Positions 10,204 to 19,240 of a DNA stretch of 64,000 nt are shown here, piece by piece. Below the pieces are notes generated by a model, which was not told where the DNA came from, did not search any database, and was given only the letters and a program-made list of their open reading frames with translations. The DNA is from Clostridium_I sp047718555 (GTDB lineage: Bacteria > Bacillota > Clostridia > Clostridiales > Clostridiaceae). The translations under genes were made by a program, and so were the position numbers. The DNA is taken from assembly GCF_047718555.1 (NCBI RefSeq), contig NZ_JBDNRK010000019.1:1-64000 (forward strand), given 5' to 3'. How positions within the stretch are numbered: position 1 is the stretch's first letter; each line of letters begins with the position of its first letter.

Positions 10204-10328
10204 AGAGCCTTCTACTATGGCAGAAGGCTCTTGCATACGAAAACAAAGCTACACATAAATAATGCTGCTTTTACACAATATATACAATCTTACCTTTTCA
10301 GCCTCTCTGGACCAAATTTAAAGGTCGT
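10204..10328 (-). promoter_or_regulatory. PyrR-dependent transcription attenuator of carAB
   Basis: On the minus strand the leader contains the PyrR-binding signature GGTCCAGAGAGGCTG inside a hairpin (about 10291-10328, CCTTT...AAAGG arms), then a strong terminator AGAGCCTTCT / AGAAGGCTCT at 10204-10231 followed by ATTTTTG. A TATAAT -10 sequence lies at 10344-10349. By analogy with the Bacillus pyr leaders, UMP-loaded PyrR should favour termination. The pyrR gene itself is not in the window. Confidence 0.88.
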
Positions 10329-10466
10329 ATTTAATTTCTATATATTATAATACACTATTATTGTATAAATATCAATTATTTCTTTTAAAATTTAATTTCG
10401 GCAAAAAAATAATCGATTAGTATATAATACTAGCATTTTTACATTATTATATCTTTTCTACAGAAC

Positions 10467-11984
10467 CTATTCGCCTTTTAGCCACTTATTAAAATAATCA
10501 TTCCAATCCTTCCCTGTAATTTCATTTGCTACTGCTATAAAATCTCCTGTTTTGGTAACTTTGTATTTATACCTGTTAAAATAAGTTTGAATTATTTTAA
10601 AGAATTCCTCGTCTCCTACTTTTTCTCTAAAATCATCCAGCATTACAGCTCCTTTATAATATACCAAAATAGAATATTCCATATCATCTTTGAAATCCTG
10701 TACTGGTTTTAACATGACTTTTTGATTTGGATTAGCTGCAGCATAAGTATAATAATAATCCTTTAATTTTAAAAAATCATCTCTGTTATTTTTTACACTC
10801 TCGTTGTATATGTCCTCTGAATAACAGGCAAAACTTTCATCCAGCCATGCTTCGTTTACCTCATCATCTCCTATGACACCATACCACCACTGATGAGCAG
10901 TTTCATGGACTACAATGACTTCATAATAACCACTTTTCTTGTATTCTGGATTATCAGAAATGAACACTATACCAGGGTATTCCATACCAGTTAAAAAACT
11001 GCTTTCTGCTACAGAATAAGTTTTATAGGGATATTTGCCAAAGAATTTATTAAAAGTTTCTACAGCATTCTTAGCATAATTCATTTCATCAGAAAGTTCT
11101 TTATCTGTTCCAAGACTGTAACATTTTACATTTATTCCATCAACCTTTTCCTGCTTAAACTTAAACTTATTACTAGTAGTAAAAGCAAAATCTCTCACAT
11201 TATTTTCATTGAAAGAATAAGTTTTTAAATTGTTTTTGATTTTTTCCTTGCCGGATTCTCCAGTAGCTGCCACTATGTAATCCTCCGGAACTGTTATATT
11301 TACTTTGTAGTCAGACACTGTACTGTAAAAAGGGTCTCCCATACTGTAATAAGAATCCAAATGCCAGCCCTTTTCATCATATTCTGCTGCTATAGGATAC
11401 CAATTCCCAAAATTATAAGATGTACCATAATAGCTCAATCTATCCTTGCCTTTAGGAATTTTTACTGTAAACTTTAAGTCAAAGTCAACTTTATTTCCTG
11501 CCTTTAACTCTTTCTCCAAGGGAACTCTTAGAATTGTTTTATCTCTTCCACTTATTTCAAAATCAGATTTTTTCCCATTCACTGATATATCCTGTATATC
11601 TATGCTTCCAGCGCTAAATCCCTCTGGAAAGGTTTCATTAAATCCAAACTGCGCAGGTGTTGTAGACTTCTCTTTATATGCATTAGGATAAATATGAAAA
11701 TATACTTCTTTAAGAGGACTTTTACTCTTATTCACATAGGTTAGTTTTTCTTCCCCCGTTAAAGTTTTAAGTTCAGTATCCAATTTTACATCTAGTTTGT
11801 AGTTGTTTTTAGGAAAATTAACTTTTGTATTGCTCTCCACTGCTGGCTTTATGGAATTTATACTCTTTATCGTAGGACTAGCAGGACTAAAGGTCTGGGC
11901 ACTTTCACTGCCTTTTCCACAGCCTGAAATTAATAACATTACAACTGTAAATATACATATAATCCTTGACATTTTTTTTATCAT
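10467..11984 (-). CDS. M1-family metallopeptidase lipoprotein
   Basis: About 505 residues. A signal peptide with lipobox LLISGC near residue 20 predicts a lipoprotein on the outer face of the membrane. The N-terminal beta-rich domain resembles aminopeptidase N domain 1 (LTGEEKLTYVNKS). The gluzincin zinc site is clear: HETAHQWW (HEXXH) followed by the third ligand Glu in NEAWLDESFA. The start is at ATG 11984, seven bases after AGGAGG; longer readings start inside or upstream of that RBS. It sits alone between the pyr and car operons, each with its own leader, so probably its own unit. Peptide substrate unknown. Confidence 0.88.
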   Translation of the reverse strand: MIKKMSRIICIFTVVMLLISGCGKGSESAQTFSPASPTIKSINSIKPAVESNTKVNFPKNNYKLDVKLDTELKTLTGEEKLTYVNKSKSPLKEVYFHIYPNAYKEKSTTPAQFGFNETFPEGFSAGSIDIQDISVNGKKSDFEISGRDKTILRVPLEKELKAGNKVDFDLKFTVKIPKGKDRLSYYGTSYNFGNWYPIAAEYDEKGWHLDSYYSMGDPFYSTVSDYKVNITVPEDYIVAATGESGKEKIKNNLKTYSFNENNVRDFAFTTSNKFKFKQEKVDGINVKCYSLGTDKELSDEMNYAKNAVETFNKFFGKYPYKTYSVAESSFLTGMEYPGIVFISDNPEYKKSGYYEVIVVHETAHQWWYGVIGDDEVNEAWLDESFACYSEDIYNESVKNNRDDFLKLKDYYYTYAAANPNQKVMLKPVQDFKDDMEYSILVYYKGAVMLDDFREKVGDEEFFKIIQTYFNRYKYKVTKTGDFIAVANEITGKDWNDYFNKWLKGE

Positions 11985-12075
11985 AAGCATTCCTCCTATA
12001 TGAAAGTTTGTGTAAAATTCACAAATATCATACAAGTTAATTTATTTTTTTCTAACTTTTCTACAAGAAAAAAAT

Positions 12076-12099
12076 AGCGGCAGATCGAAATCTACCACT
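12076..12099 (-). terminator. Terminator of the pyr operon
   Basis: On the minus strand, AGTGGTAGAT-TTCG-ATCTGCCGCT pairs through a TTCG tetraloop and is followed by ATTTTTTTC, about 90 nt after the pyrE stop. Confidence 0.85.
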
Positions 12100-12185
12100 T
12101 TAAGCTTTTTCTATTATTTTGTTAATATTTCTATGTACAACTGAACCTTATTTAATTAAAATTTTACCAATTAATCTTAGACTAA

Positions 12186-12767
12186 TTAAACTATATTTCT
12201 GCTTCCTGGTTTTACATATGGAACTCCCTTTGCACAAAGAGGGCAATTTTCCTTTTCATAGCTTTCAATTTCCAACTTAACAGCACTATATATAGGTAAT
12301 TCAGTCTTTACATCTTTTGCTCTTCTATCCACAATACAGCATAATGCAACTACTTCTGCTCCAAGCTTTCTTAAGATTTCCACTACTTCAAAAGAAGATT
12401 TTCCTGTAGTAACAACATCTTCAGAGATTATTACCTTATCACCTTTTTTAACTTCAAAGCCTCTCTTTATAGTCATCTTTCCATCTACTCTCTCTGCAAA
12501 GATTCCAGGCTTGCCTGTTTGTCTTGCTAGCTCATAGGAAACTAATACTCCCCCCATAGCAGGTCCTACAATTATATCAAAGTCTACATCCTTTATTTTA
12601 TCTACAATTACGCTTATAACCTTTTCTGCCTTATCAGGATGTTGTAAAAGCTTAGCACATTGGCAGTACTTTTCACTGTGCCTTCCTGAGGATAATAAAA
12701 AATGTCCCTCTAAAAGTGCTTCTGACTCTCTTAAAATTTCTATAACTTTATTTTCTGTGTTTTCCAT
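12186..12767 (-). CDS. pyrE: Orotate phosphoribosyltransferase
   Basis: Converts orotate and PRPP to OMP. 193 residues. The PRPP-binding loop motif VIISEDVVTTGKS is intact, and GPAMGGVLVSYELA forms the pyrophosphate loop. It contains extra Cys (YCQC, CPLC) seen in some clostridial forms. Last gene of pyrBICFKDE, starting 24 nt after pyrD. GGAGA lies ten bases before the ATG. Confidence 0.97.
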   Translation of the reverse strand: MENTENKVIEILRESEALLEGHFLLSSGRHSEKYCQCAKLLQHPDKAEKVISVIVDKIKDVDFDIIVGPAMGGVLVSYELARQTGKPGIFAERVDGKMTIKRGFEVKKGDKVIISEDVVTTGKSSFEVVEILRKLGAEVVALCCIVDRRAKDVKTELPIYSAVKLEIESYEKENCPLCAKGVPYVKPGSRNIV

Positions 12768-12791
12768 AATTGTATACTCTCCTTTTTCTTT

Positions 12792-13691
12792 TTACTTAAT
12801 TATACCTGTTATCTCTGATAAATTATTTATTCCTTCTTTTTTCATAAATGATTCAATGTCATCTATTATATCCAGACATATATCTGGCTTCATGAAATTA
12901 GCAGTTCCAACCTGTACTGCAGTAGCTCCTGCCATAATAAATTCTAAAGCATCCTTCCCATTTGATATTCCACCCATGCCAACAACAGGCACATCTACAG
13001 CTTTTGCCACTTCATAAACCATTCTAAGGGCTATAGGCTTTATACATGGCCCTGAAAGTCCTGCACTTACATTGTCAAATATAGGCTTTCTCTTATTAAT
13101 ATCAATAGCCATGGCCTTAAAGGTATTTACTAAGGAGATGGAATCCGCTCCAGCCTCTGTACATTTAACTGCCATATCTACTATATCCTCAGCATTTGGA
13201 GATAATTTTACCATTAGTGGCTTATCACAATATTTTTTTACTCTGCTCACCACATCAAAAGCTACATTAGATTTTATACCAAAAGCCATTCCCCCATGTT
13301 TAACATTAGGACAGGAAATATTTAACTCTATAATGTCTACATCTGTATTATTTAATAATTCTATACCCTTTTCATAATCTTCTGTAGTTCCTCCACCTAA
13401 ATTAGCTATAACTACAGTATTAAGTTTTTTCATTTCTTGAAGTTCTTCTTTTATGAAATGTTCCACCCCTGGATTCTGAAGACCCACACTATTCATTATG
13501 CCGCTGGCTACTTCATAAATCCTCATACCATTATTGCCTTCCTTAGGCATAATAGTTAAACCCTTTGAAGAAATCCCGCCCAGTTTGCCTACATCAAAAT
13601 AGTTAATGTACTCATTTCCAAAACCAAAGGTTCCAGAAGCGGCTATTACAGGATTTTTAAAATCCACTCCACAAATGCTAACATTAGTCAT
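12792..13691 (-). CDS. pyrD: Dihydroorotate dehydrogenase, catalytic subunit (class 1B)
   Basis: FMN enzyme oxidising dihydroorotate to orotate. 299 residues, typical of PyrDB. Visible signatures include ISSKGLT, the active-site region LNISCPNVKHGG with Cys, and the phosphate-binding VVGMGGISNGKDALEFI. Its start overlaps the pyrK stop by 8 nt, consistent with coupled translation and the heterotetrameric PyrD-PyrK enzyme that passes electrons to NAD. Confidence 0.97.
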   Translation of the reverse strand: MTNVSICGVDFKNPVIAASGTFGFGNEYINYFDVGKLGGISSKGLTIMPKEGNNGMRIYEVASGIMNSVGLQNPGVEHFIKEELQEMKKLNTVVIANLGGGTTEDYEKGIELLNNTDVDIIELNISCPNVKHGGMAFGIKSNVAFDVVSRVKKYCDKPLMVKLSPNAEDIVDMAVKCTEAGADSISLVNTFKAMAIDINKRKPIFDNVSAGLSGPCIKPIALRMVYEVAKAVDVPVVGMGGISNGKDALEFIMAGATAVQVGTANFMKPDICLDIIDDIESFMKKEGINNLSEITGIIK

Positions 13692-14424
13692 TTATTACAA
13701 GCTCCTTTCCTAAAAATACAGGTCCTTCCTTACAGGATCTCTTTCTTCCATCCTTAGTTTTACATGTACATACAAGACATGCACCAATTCCACAAGCCAT
13801 TCTGTTTTCCATGGACACATATAATGGTATATCTTTCTCATTACACATTTTTATCACTTTTGCCATCATTATTTCTGGTCCACAGCAAACGACTACGTCA
13901 TATTTTTCAACATTTAGTAAATCAGTTACATAGCCTTTATGTCCAGCTTCACCATTTTCTGTGGATAAGTAAAAGTTATTAACATATTTTTCCACATAAT
14001 CCACAGTTTTGCTATTATTTCTAAAACCTGCATATAAATCTACAGAAGAAGCTTTTAATTCTTTAGACAAGTATAACATAGGTGCAATACCTATACCACC
14101 TGCTACTAAAGCAACCTTTCCCTGCAGCTTTCCCAAATCAAATCCATTTCCCAAAGGTCCTGTAAGCTTTATTTCATCACCTTTTTTTAATTTAGCTAAA
14201 ATTTCTGTACCTCTTCCAAGGACTCTGTATAAAAATTTTATTTTTTCTGCATCTTTATCATATATACTTATAGGTCTAGATAATACCGGTTCTGTATCCC
14301 AGGCTCTTAAGAGATAGAACTGTCCAGGTTTACCTTCAAAGTTTCCCTCTATAGTAATCTCATATATGTCTTCTTCTATTTTTTCATTGCTGAATACACT
14401 TTTCACCATATATTTTTCGCTCAT
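13684..14424 (-). CDS. pyrK: Dihydroorotate dehydrogenase electron transfer subunit
   Basis: 246 residues. FAD-binding motif SRPISIYD, NAD-binding VAGGIGIAPML, and a C-terminal 2Fe-2S cluster motif with cysteines in ACGIGACLVCTC and RSCKEGP. It carries electrons from PyrD FMN to NAD. The 3' end overlaps pyrD. Confidence 0.97.
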   Translation of the reverse strand: MSEKYMVKSVFSNEKIEEDIYEITIEGNFEGKPGQFYLLRAWDTEPVLSRPISIYDKDAEKIKFLYRVLGRGTEILAKLKKGDEIKLTGPLGNGFDLGKLQGKVALVAGGIGIAPMLYLSKELKASSVDLYAGFRNNSKTVDYVEKYVNNFYLSTENGEAGHKGYVTDLLNVEKYDVVVCCGPEIMMAKVIKMCNEKDIPLYVSMENRMACGIGACLVCTCKTKDGRKRSCKEGPVFLGKELVIND

Positions 14425-14466
14425 GAGTTTCCTCCAAAATTAATATTTCTAACCTATGTTCTTTAA

Positions 14467-14516
14467 GTCATATGAAAATAAATAACATACTGACTTATTT
14501 ATTTTTTGAATATGAC
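14467..14516. repeat. Deleted derivative of the 160-bp repeat, overlapping pyrF 3' end
   Basis: Only the terminal parts remain: on the minus strand GTCATATTCAAA ... AAGTCAGTATG joined directly to TTATTTATTTTCATATGAC. The first half encodes the end of PyrF and its TAA stop. Confidence 0.7.
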
Positions 14517-15364
14517 ATAATATCATCTCTCATATTTATAGCTGCATTTCTGGCACATTTTTCAAAGCTATGCTGTCCATTATCAACTTTTTTATATGCA
14601 AGAAGTATGCCCCTTGAGGAATTCACTATTCCTCCGTTGCCTTCTGATAAATAATTAGCTACATCCTCTGCTGTTCCTCCCTGAGCACCATAGCCAGGTA
14701 TTAAAAAGAATGTAGACTTATACTTATCTCTTATTTCTTTACCTTCAAAACCTGTAGTGCAGCCAACCACAGCACCAATAGAACTGTATCCGCATTCACC
14801 TAAATAAGCTTTTCCCAAGGTATTTATCTTTTCACCAACTACATTATACACTCTTTCCTCTTTATCTGTAGCTATATATTGTATATCCTTTGAGCCAGGA
14901 TTAGAAGTTCTTAAAAGTATAAATGCTCCCTTTTCCTTATTTTCTATATAAGGAAGGTATGGTTCTACACTGTCAAAACCCATATAAGGATTTAGAGTAA
15001 CAAAATCACTTTCAAAATCTCCATCAAAGTGAGCCTTTGCATACATTTCAGCAGTTTTTGCTATATCTCCTCTTTTTATATCTGCTACAGATATAGCTTT
15101 TTCATTCTTTATATATTGCAAAGTTTTCTTGTAAGCTTTTAATCCACTTAATCCGTAAGCTTCATAATATGCGATTTGCACCTTGTAGCAAGCAACTACA
15201 TCTAGAGTTTCATCTATTATTTTCTTATTGAAATTAAATAGAGCATCTTCTATATCATTGTATTTATCTAAAAACCACTTTGGTATGTAGTCCATATCTG
15301 TATCCAGACCTAAACAAACATGACCATTCTTTGCAACTCTTTGGTAAAGCTCATCTATAATCAT
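14495..15364 (-). CDS. pyrF: Orotidine 5'-phosphate decarboxylase (type 2)
   Basis: Converts OMP to UMP. 289 residues, the longer type 2 form. The catalytic signature VADIKRGDIAKTAEMY is present; LIPGYGAQGGTAEDV binds phosphate. The final residues (SYSKNK) and the stop codon lie within a copy of the palindromic repeat, so the native C-terminus has been replaced or trimmed; the fold should be unaffected. Between pyrC and pyrK in the operon. Confidence 0.96.
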   Translation of the reverse strand: MIIDELYQRVAKNGHVCLGLDTDMDYIPKWFLDKYNDIEDALFNFNKKIIDETLDVVACYKVQIAYYEAYGLSGLKAYKKTLQYIKNEKAISVADIKRGDIAKTAEMYAKAHFDGDFESDFVTLNPYMGFDSVEPYLPYIENKEKGAFILLRTSNPGSKDIQYIATDKEERVYNVVGEKINTLGKAYLGECGYSSIGAVVGCTTGFEGKEIRDKYKSTFFLIPGYGAQGGTAEDVANYLSEGNGGIVNSSRGILLAYKKVDNGQHSFEKCARNAAINMRDDIMSYSKNK

Positions 15365-15378
15365 AATTTATAATCCTC

Positions 15379-16566
15379 CTACACACTCTGAAAGACAGTT
15401 TTACCTGACTTTATTGTTCTTACAACTGAACCATATAATTCTTTTCCATCAAAAGGCGTATTCTTTCCCTTTGACTGAAAATTCTCTGAATCGACAGTAT
15501 ATCTACTATTTAAATCTACAATTACTAAATCACCCGTATAACCTATTGATATTTTGCCCTTGTTAACCTTTAGTATCTCTGCAGGAGTTTTAGACATTAT
15601 TTTAGAAAGTTTATTTATAGTTAAATTACCTTCTTTAACAAGCTTTGTATAGCATACAGAAAAAGAAGTTTCAATGCCAGATATTCCACAGGCACCCTTT
15701 TCCTTATCCTCTTTGCTATGTGGAGCATGATCCGTACCTATGGCATCCACATAACCTTTTTCAATAGCCTTTATAAGATATTCTACGTCCTCAGCTTTCC
15801 TAATAGGAGGATTTACCTTGTATATATCTTCTCCTGTGAGAGCTATATGATGTGGTGTGACTTCACAAGTTATATTAAAGCCATCTCTCTTTGCATCAAT
15901 AATAGCCTTCATAGCTTCCTTTGTACTTACGTGTGATAGATGTAAATGACAACCTGTAAATTTGGCTAAAGTGATGTCTCTTTCGGTCATGATGTTTTCA
16001 GAAAGCCTGGTACTTATTGGTGTAATTTCCTCATCCTCTGCATGAGACATTACTACGAAATCTCTTTCTTTAGCTATAACCATGGCGTCATGCATGATTT
16101 TTCCACTATACACACCTTTTCCATCATCAGATATGCATTTTACAGAAGCATCAATTTCATTGAGATGGCTAATATCTTTTCCCTGAAGATCTTTAGTTAT
16201 GCTTACAGTTTGATATGCATCTACAAGACCAATTTCCCTTGCCTTATTAATAACATAATTTACAGTTTCCATATCACTGCATATAGGCTTAGTATTTCCC
16301 ATAAGGTTCACAGTGGTATATCCACCTCTAACTGCTGCCCTACTGCCTGTTTCTATATCCTCTTTATATTGTAAACCTGGGTCCCTAAAATGACTATGCA
16401 AATCTATAAAAGCAGGCATAACCACATAACCTTTTGCATCAATAGTTTCACAATTCTTATCTAAACTATCTCCTATTTCCTTTATGATTCCATCTTTAAT
16501 ATATACGTCACCAACAAAATTAGAAGCACAATCTATAATTCTTCCGTTCTTTATCAAAAGTTCCAT
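15379..16566 (-). CDS. pyrC: Dihydroorotase
   Basis: Zinc amidohydrolase closing N-carbamoyl aspartate to dihydroorotate. About 395 residues from the ATG at 16566, which follows GAGGAG; a longer reading adds 24 non-homologous residues. Metal motif DLHSHFRDPG, later HAEDE, HLSHVST and the GTDHAPH aspartate are all in place. Follows pyrI by about 100 nt and precedes pyrF by 14 nt. Confidence 0.96.
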   Translation of the reverse strand: MELLIKNGRIIDCASNFVGDVYIKDGIIKEIGDSLDKNCETIDAKGYVVMPAFIDLHSHFRDPGLQYKEDIETGSRAAVRGGYTTVNLMGNTKPICSDMETVNYVINKAREIGLVDAYQTVSITKDLQGKDISHLNEIDASVKCISDDGKGVYSGKIMHDAMVIAKERDFVVMSHAEDEEITPISTRLSENIMTERDITLAKFTGCHLHLSHVSTKEAMKAIIDAKRDGFNITCEVTPHHIALTGEDIYKVNPPIRKAEDVEYLIKAIEKGYVDAIGTDHAPHSKEDKEKGACGISGIETSFSVCYTKLVKEGNLTINKLSKIMSKTPAEILKVNKGKISIGYTGDLVIVDLNSRYTVDSENFQSKGKNTPFDGKELYGSVVRTIKSGKTVFQSV

Positions 16567-16667
16567 AATCTTTTCGCTCCTCTTCCTATGAAATAATAAG
16601 TTATTTTTAAAGGAAAGCTTTATTAAACATTTAACCATATTTTATAAAAATTTTTATTTTATATACT

Positions 16668-17090
16668 CTATACTGTTACTATTTCATCACAATATTCACA
16701 CCTATATTCACCTTTTTCCTTATCAACAAGATGAAATATGTGCGGTACATATTTTTCAATAGAGGTTATGCATCTTGGATTCTTACACTTAATTACATTT
16801 TCAACTCTTTCCGGTAGGCTTAGTTTTTTCTTCTCTTTAATTTTTTCATTTTCTATTATATTAACTGTAATATTAGGGTCCAAAAGTCCAAGCATTTTAA
16901 AATCCAGATCTATTACATTTTCAATTTTAATTATATCCTTTTTTTCATCCTTTGTACTATTCACATTCATTATTAAAGCTGTAGGAAAGTCTGCATCTTG
17001 AAGATTTAAATAATTATAAATCTTTATTCCATGGCCTGCCTTTATGTGATCTATAACTATGCCATTTATTATACTATTTATAGTAATCAA
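16668..17090 (-). CDS. pyrI: Aspartate carbamoyltransferase regulatory subunit
   Basis: 140 residues. An N-terminal nucleotide-binding alpha/beta domain (GIVIDHIKAGHGIKIYNYL) and a C-terminal zinc domain with four cysteines (CKNPRC near 103-108, CEYC near 134-137). It confers nucleotide control on PyrB. Its start abuts the pyrB stop with no gap, consistent with coupled translation. Presence of pyrI with PyrR-type leader control means the pathway is regulated both at enzyme and RNA level. Confidence 0.96.
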   Translation of the reverse strand: MITINSIINGIVIDHIKAGHGIKIYNYLNLQDADFPTALIMNVNSTKDEKKDIIKIENVIDLDFKMLGLLDPNITVNIIENEKIKEKKKLSLPERVENVIKCKNPRCITSIEKYVPHIFHLVDKEKGEYRCEYCDEIVTV

Positions 17091-18014
17091 TTAGCACACC
17101 CCCAAAAGTTTAGCAATCAATGCCATTCTCACATACATGCCAAATTTTGCCTGAATAAAATAGCAGGCTCTTTTGTCTTCATCTACTTCGTAATCTATTT
17201 CATTAACTCTAGGAAGAGGATGCAATATTATCATGTCTTCTTTTGCATTATTCAATTTTTCTTCATTTAGTATATAACTATCTTTTAATCTTATATAGTC
17301 TTCTTCATTGAAAAATCTTTCTCTCTGAACCCTTGTCATATAAAGTATGTCTAACCTATCTATTACATCCTCTAAATTTTCAGCTTCTACATATTCTATA
17401 TTGTTTTTTTCAAGTATTTCTTTTTTTATGTATTCTGGTATTCTTAGCTCTTTAGGGGAAATTAATACAAGTTTATTATTTTTATATCTGGATATAGCTT
17501 TTATAAGAGAATGAACTGTTCTTCCAAATTTTAAATCACCACATATACCAATTGTAAAGTTTGAAAGGCTTCCCTTCATCTTTCTTATGGTAAGAAGATC
17601 TGTCAGCGTTTGAGTTGGATGTTGATGTCCTCCATCGCCTGCATTTATAACAGGAATTTCTGAATACATAGAGGCTATTTTAGGTGCTCCTTCTTTAGAA
17701 TGCCTCATGGCAGCTATATCAGCATAGCAAGATACTATTCTAATGGTATCAGCTACAGTTTCTCCCTTTGATACTGAACTGGAATTTGGCTCTGAAAATC
17801 CAACTACCTGCCCACCAAGCCTCAGCATTGCAGCCTCAAAACTAAATCTTGTTCTTGTACTTGGTTCATAAAAAAGTGTAGCTAAAATCTTACCATCTGC
17901 TGCATGAAGATATTCTTTTGGGTTTTCTATTATATTATCCGCTAGAGAAAATATTTCCTCAAGCTCTTCTGTAGTAAAATCCATAGGATCTATAAGACTT
18001 CTTCCCTTTAACAT
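17091..18014 (-). CDS. pyrB: Aspartate carbamoyltransferase catalytic subunit
   Basis: First committed step of pyrimidine synthesis. About 307 residues. The carbamoyl phosphate site PSTRTRFSFEAAM, the HPTQTLTDLLT motif and a late HPLPRVNEID are intact. The start is the ATG at 18014, six bases after AAGGAGG; an ATG two codons earlier overlaps the RBS. That RBS is part of a PyrR-type hairpin. First gene of pyrBICFKDE. Confidence 0.97.
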   Translation of the reverse strand: MLKGRSLIDPMDFTTEELEEIFSLADNIIENPKEYLHAADGKILATLFYEPSTRTRFSFEAAMLRLGGQVVGFSEPNSSSVSKGETVADTIRIVSCYADIAAMRHSKEGAPKIASMYSEIPVINAGDGGHQHPTQTLTDLLTIRKMKGSLSNFTIGICGDLKFGRTVHSLIKAISRYKNNKLVLISPKELRIPEYIKKEILEKNNIEYVEAENLEDVIDRLDILYMTRVQRERFFNEEDYIRLKDSYILNEEKLNNAKEDMIILHPLPRVNEIDYEVDEDKRACYFIQAKFGMYVRMALIAKLLGVC

Positions 18015-18023
18015 AATCATCCT

Positions 18024-18055
18024 CCTTATTAGTCTCTCTGTACTAAATTTAAAGG
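18024..18055 (-). promoter_or_regulatory. Second PyrR-type hairpin, sequestering the pyrB Shine-Dalgarno
   Basis: On the minus strand CCTT + TAAATTTAGTACAGAGAGAC + TAATAAGGAGG. The loop AGTACAGAGAGACT matches the PyrR-binding consensus. The AAGG (18024-18027) that closes the stem with CCTT (18052-18055) is the 5' part of the pyrB RBS AAGGAGG. A bound PyrR would therefore block ribosome entry. Confidence 0.75.
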
Positions 18056-18126
18056 TATAAAATTGATTAAATCAATTTTTCACTTTCATATTTACTAAAT
18101 ATTATATATTATTTTTACACATTAAA

Positions 18127-18207
18127 AAATGCCTCCACAAAAGAAGGCATAGGAATCCCTATTATTTTTACCTTCCCAGTCTCACAGGACTGAATTTAAA
18201 GGCTGAC
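18127..18207 (-). promoter_or_regulatory. PyrR-dependent transcription attenuator of the pyr operon
   Basis: PyrR signature CAGTCCTGTGAGACTGGGA in a hairpin at about 18169-18207, followed by terminator ATGCCT(C)...(A)AGGCAT at 18129-18150 and ATTTTTTAAT. Same arrangement as in front of carA. Confidence 0.87.
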
Positions 18208-18220
18208 ATATTTCCTTAAT

Positions 18221-18249
18221 ATACTATCATAGAGTATATTCAATGTCAA
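18221..18249 (-). promoter_or_regulatory. Promoter of pyrBICFKDE
   Basis: TTGACA (18244-18249) and TAGTAT (18221-18226) on the minus strand with a 17-nt spacer, just before the first PyrR hairpin. Confidence 0.75.
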
Positions 18250-18424
18250 TGGAAGTTGTATTCTTGTAATATTAATTCTTGATAGTGATAAAGTACGAAC
18301 TAACTATCAAGATTTTCCCAATTTTAGTTTTCAATCTTCTTATAATTCGTACTTTATTTAAATTATTGTAGAAAATTTTTATTTAAACCATTAAAATAGA
18401 TAATGTATAAATTATTTTTACATA

Positions 18425-18491
18425 AGACATCTTCAAAAAATAACCAGTCAGTATGATAGCCTCTTTGACTTATTATTTATTTCAGATGTCT
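18425..18491 (+). repeat. Deleted derivative of the 160-bp repeat
   Basis: AGACATCTTC...AAATAACCAGTCAGTATG at the left and CTTTGACTTATTATTTATT...GATGTCT at the right; the central part is missing. Its right end lies just before dedA. Confidence 0.75.
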
Positions 18492-18502
18492 AAGAAAGGA
18501 TT

Positions 18503-19135
18503 GTGTTAAGTTTGGTAGAACATATCATAAATATCATAATTGTTATCCTGGATAAGCTCGGCTATTTAGGTACATTTTTAGGAATGTTATTTGAAAGTGC
18601 CTGCATCCCTATCCCCAGTGAAATTATTTTACCCTTTGGTGGTTATTTGAGTTTTAAAGGTCATCTAAATTTAATACTTGTGATAATCTCCGGCACTTTA
18701 GGTGGGACTGTTGGATCTATCATAGCATATTTAATAGGTTCACGTGGAGGGAGGCCTCTTGTAGAAAAATATGCAGATAAGCTCCATTTATCAAAGGAAA
18801 AAATTGAAAAAAGTGATACAATGTTCAATAAATATGGAGATAAAATAATATTCTTTTCGAGACTTCTCCCAATTATTAGAACATTCATATCATTACCTGC
18901 GGGAATAGCTAAAATGAATTTTTCAAAATTTGTATTATATACTATAGTTGGTTCTGCAATATGGAGTGCATTTTTAGTTTATTTAGGTTTTATAATGGGT
19001 GAAAATTGGGAGACTATACGTTCTTATTACCATTATGCAGATGTAGCAATGGTTATACTTGTAATTGCATTTATACTTTATAAAATAATAACAAGAAAAA
19101 AAACTTTCAACAATGAGTTATCTGAAAAGAAATAA
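18503..19135 (+). CDS. DedA family membrane protein (SNARE-associated PF09335 type)
   Basis: 210 residues, polytopic. The family signatures are present: ESACIPIPSEIILPFGG near the N-terminus, GGTVGSIIAYLIGSRGG, and the FSRLLPIIRTFISLPAGIAKM re-entrant segment with its conserved Arg and Pro residues. DedA proteins are linked to lipid flipping and membrane-potential homeostasis. Start ambiguous: GTG at 18503 is only two bases after AAGGA, while TTG at 18512 is eleven bases away. Monocistronic, one of few plus-strand genes here; it converges on xpt across a shared terminator. Confidence 0.88.
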   Translation: MLSLVEHIINIIIVILDKLGYLGTFLGMLFESACIPIPSEIILPFGGYLSFKGHLNLILVIISGTLGGTVGSIIAYLIGSRGGRPLVEKYADKLHLSKEKIEKSDTMFNKYGDKIIFFSRLLPIIRTFISLPAGIAKMNFSKFVLYTIVGSAIWSAFLVYLGFIMGENWETIRSYYHYADVAMVILVIAFILYKIITRKKTFNNELSEKK

Positions 19136-19189
19136 AGATTTATAACCGAAAAATATATTACTGTTATTTACTTAATATAACTAACAAAA

Positions 19190-19232
19190 CACTATGAAAT
19201 TCAATTGGTAAAACTACCTGAATTTCATAGTG
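19190..19232. terminator. Bidirectional terminator between dedA and xpt
   Basis: CACTATGAAATTCA pairs perfectly with TGAATTTCATAGTG around a 15-nt loop; on the plus strand CTTTTTTA follows. Confidence 0.85.
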
Positions 19233-19240
19233 CTTTTTTA

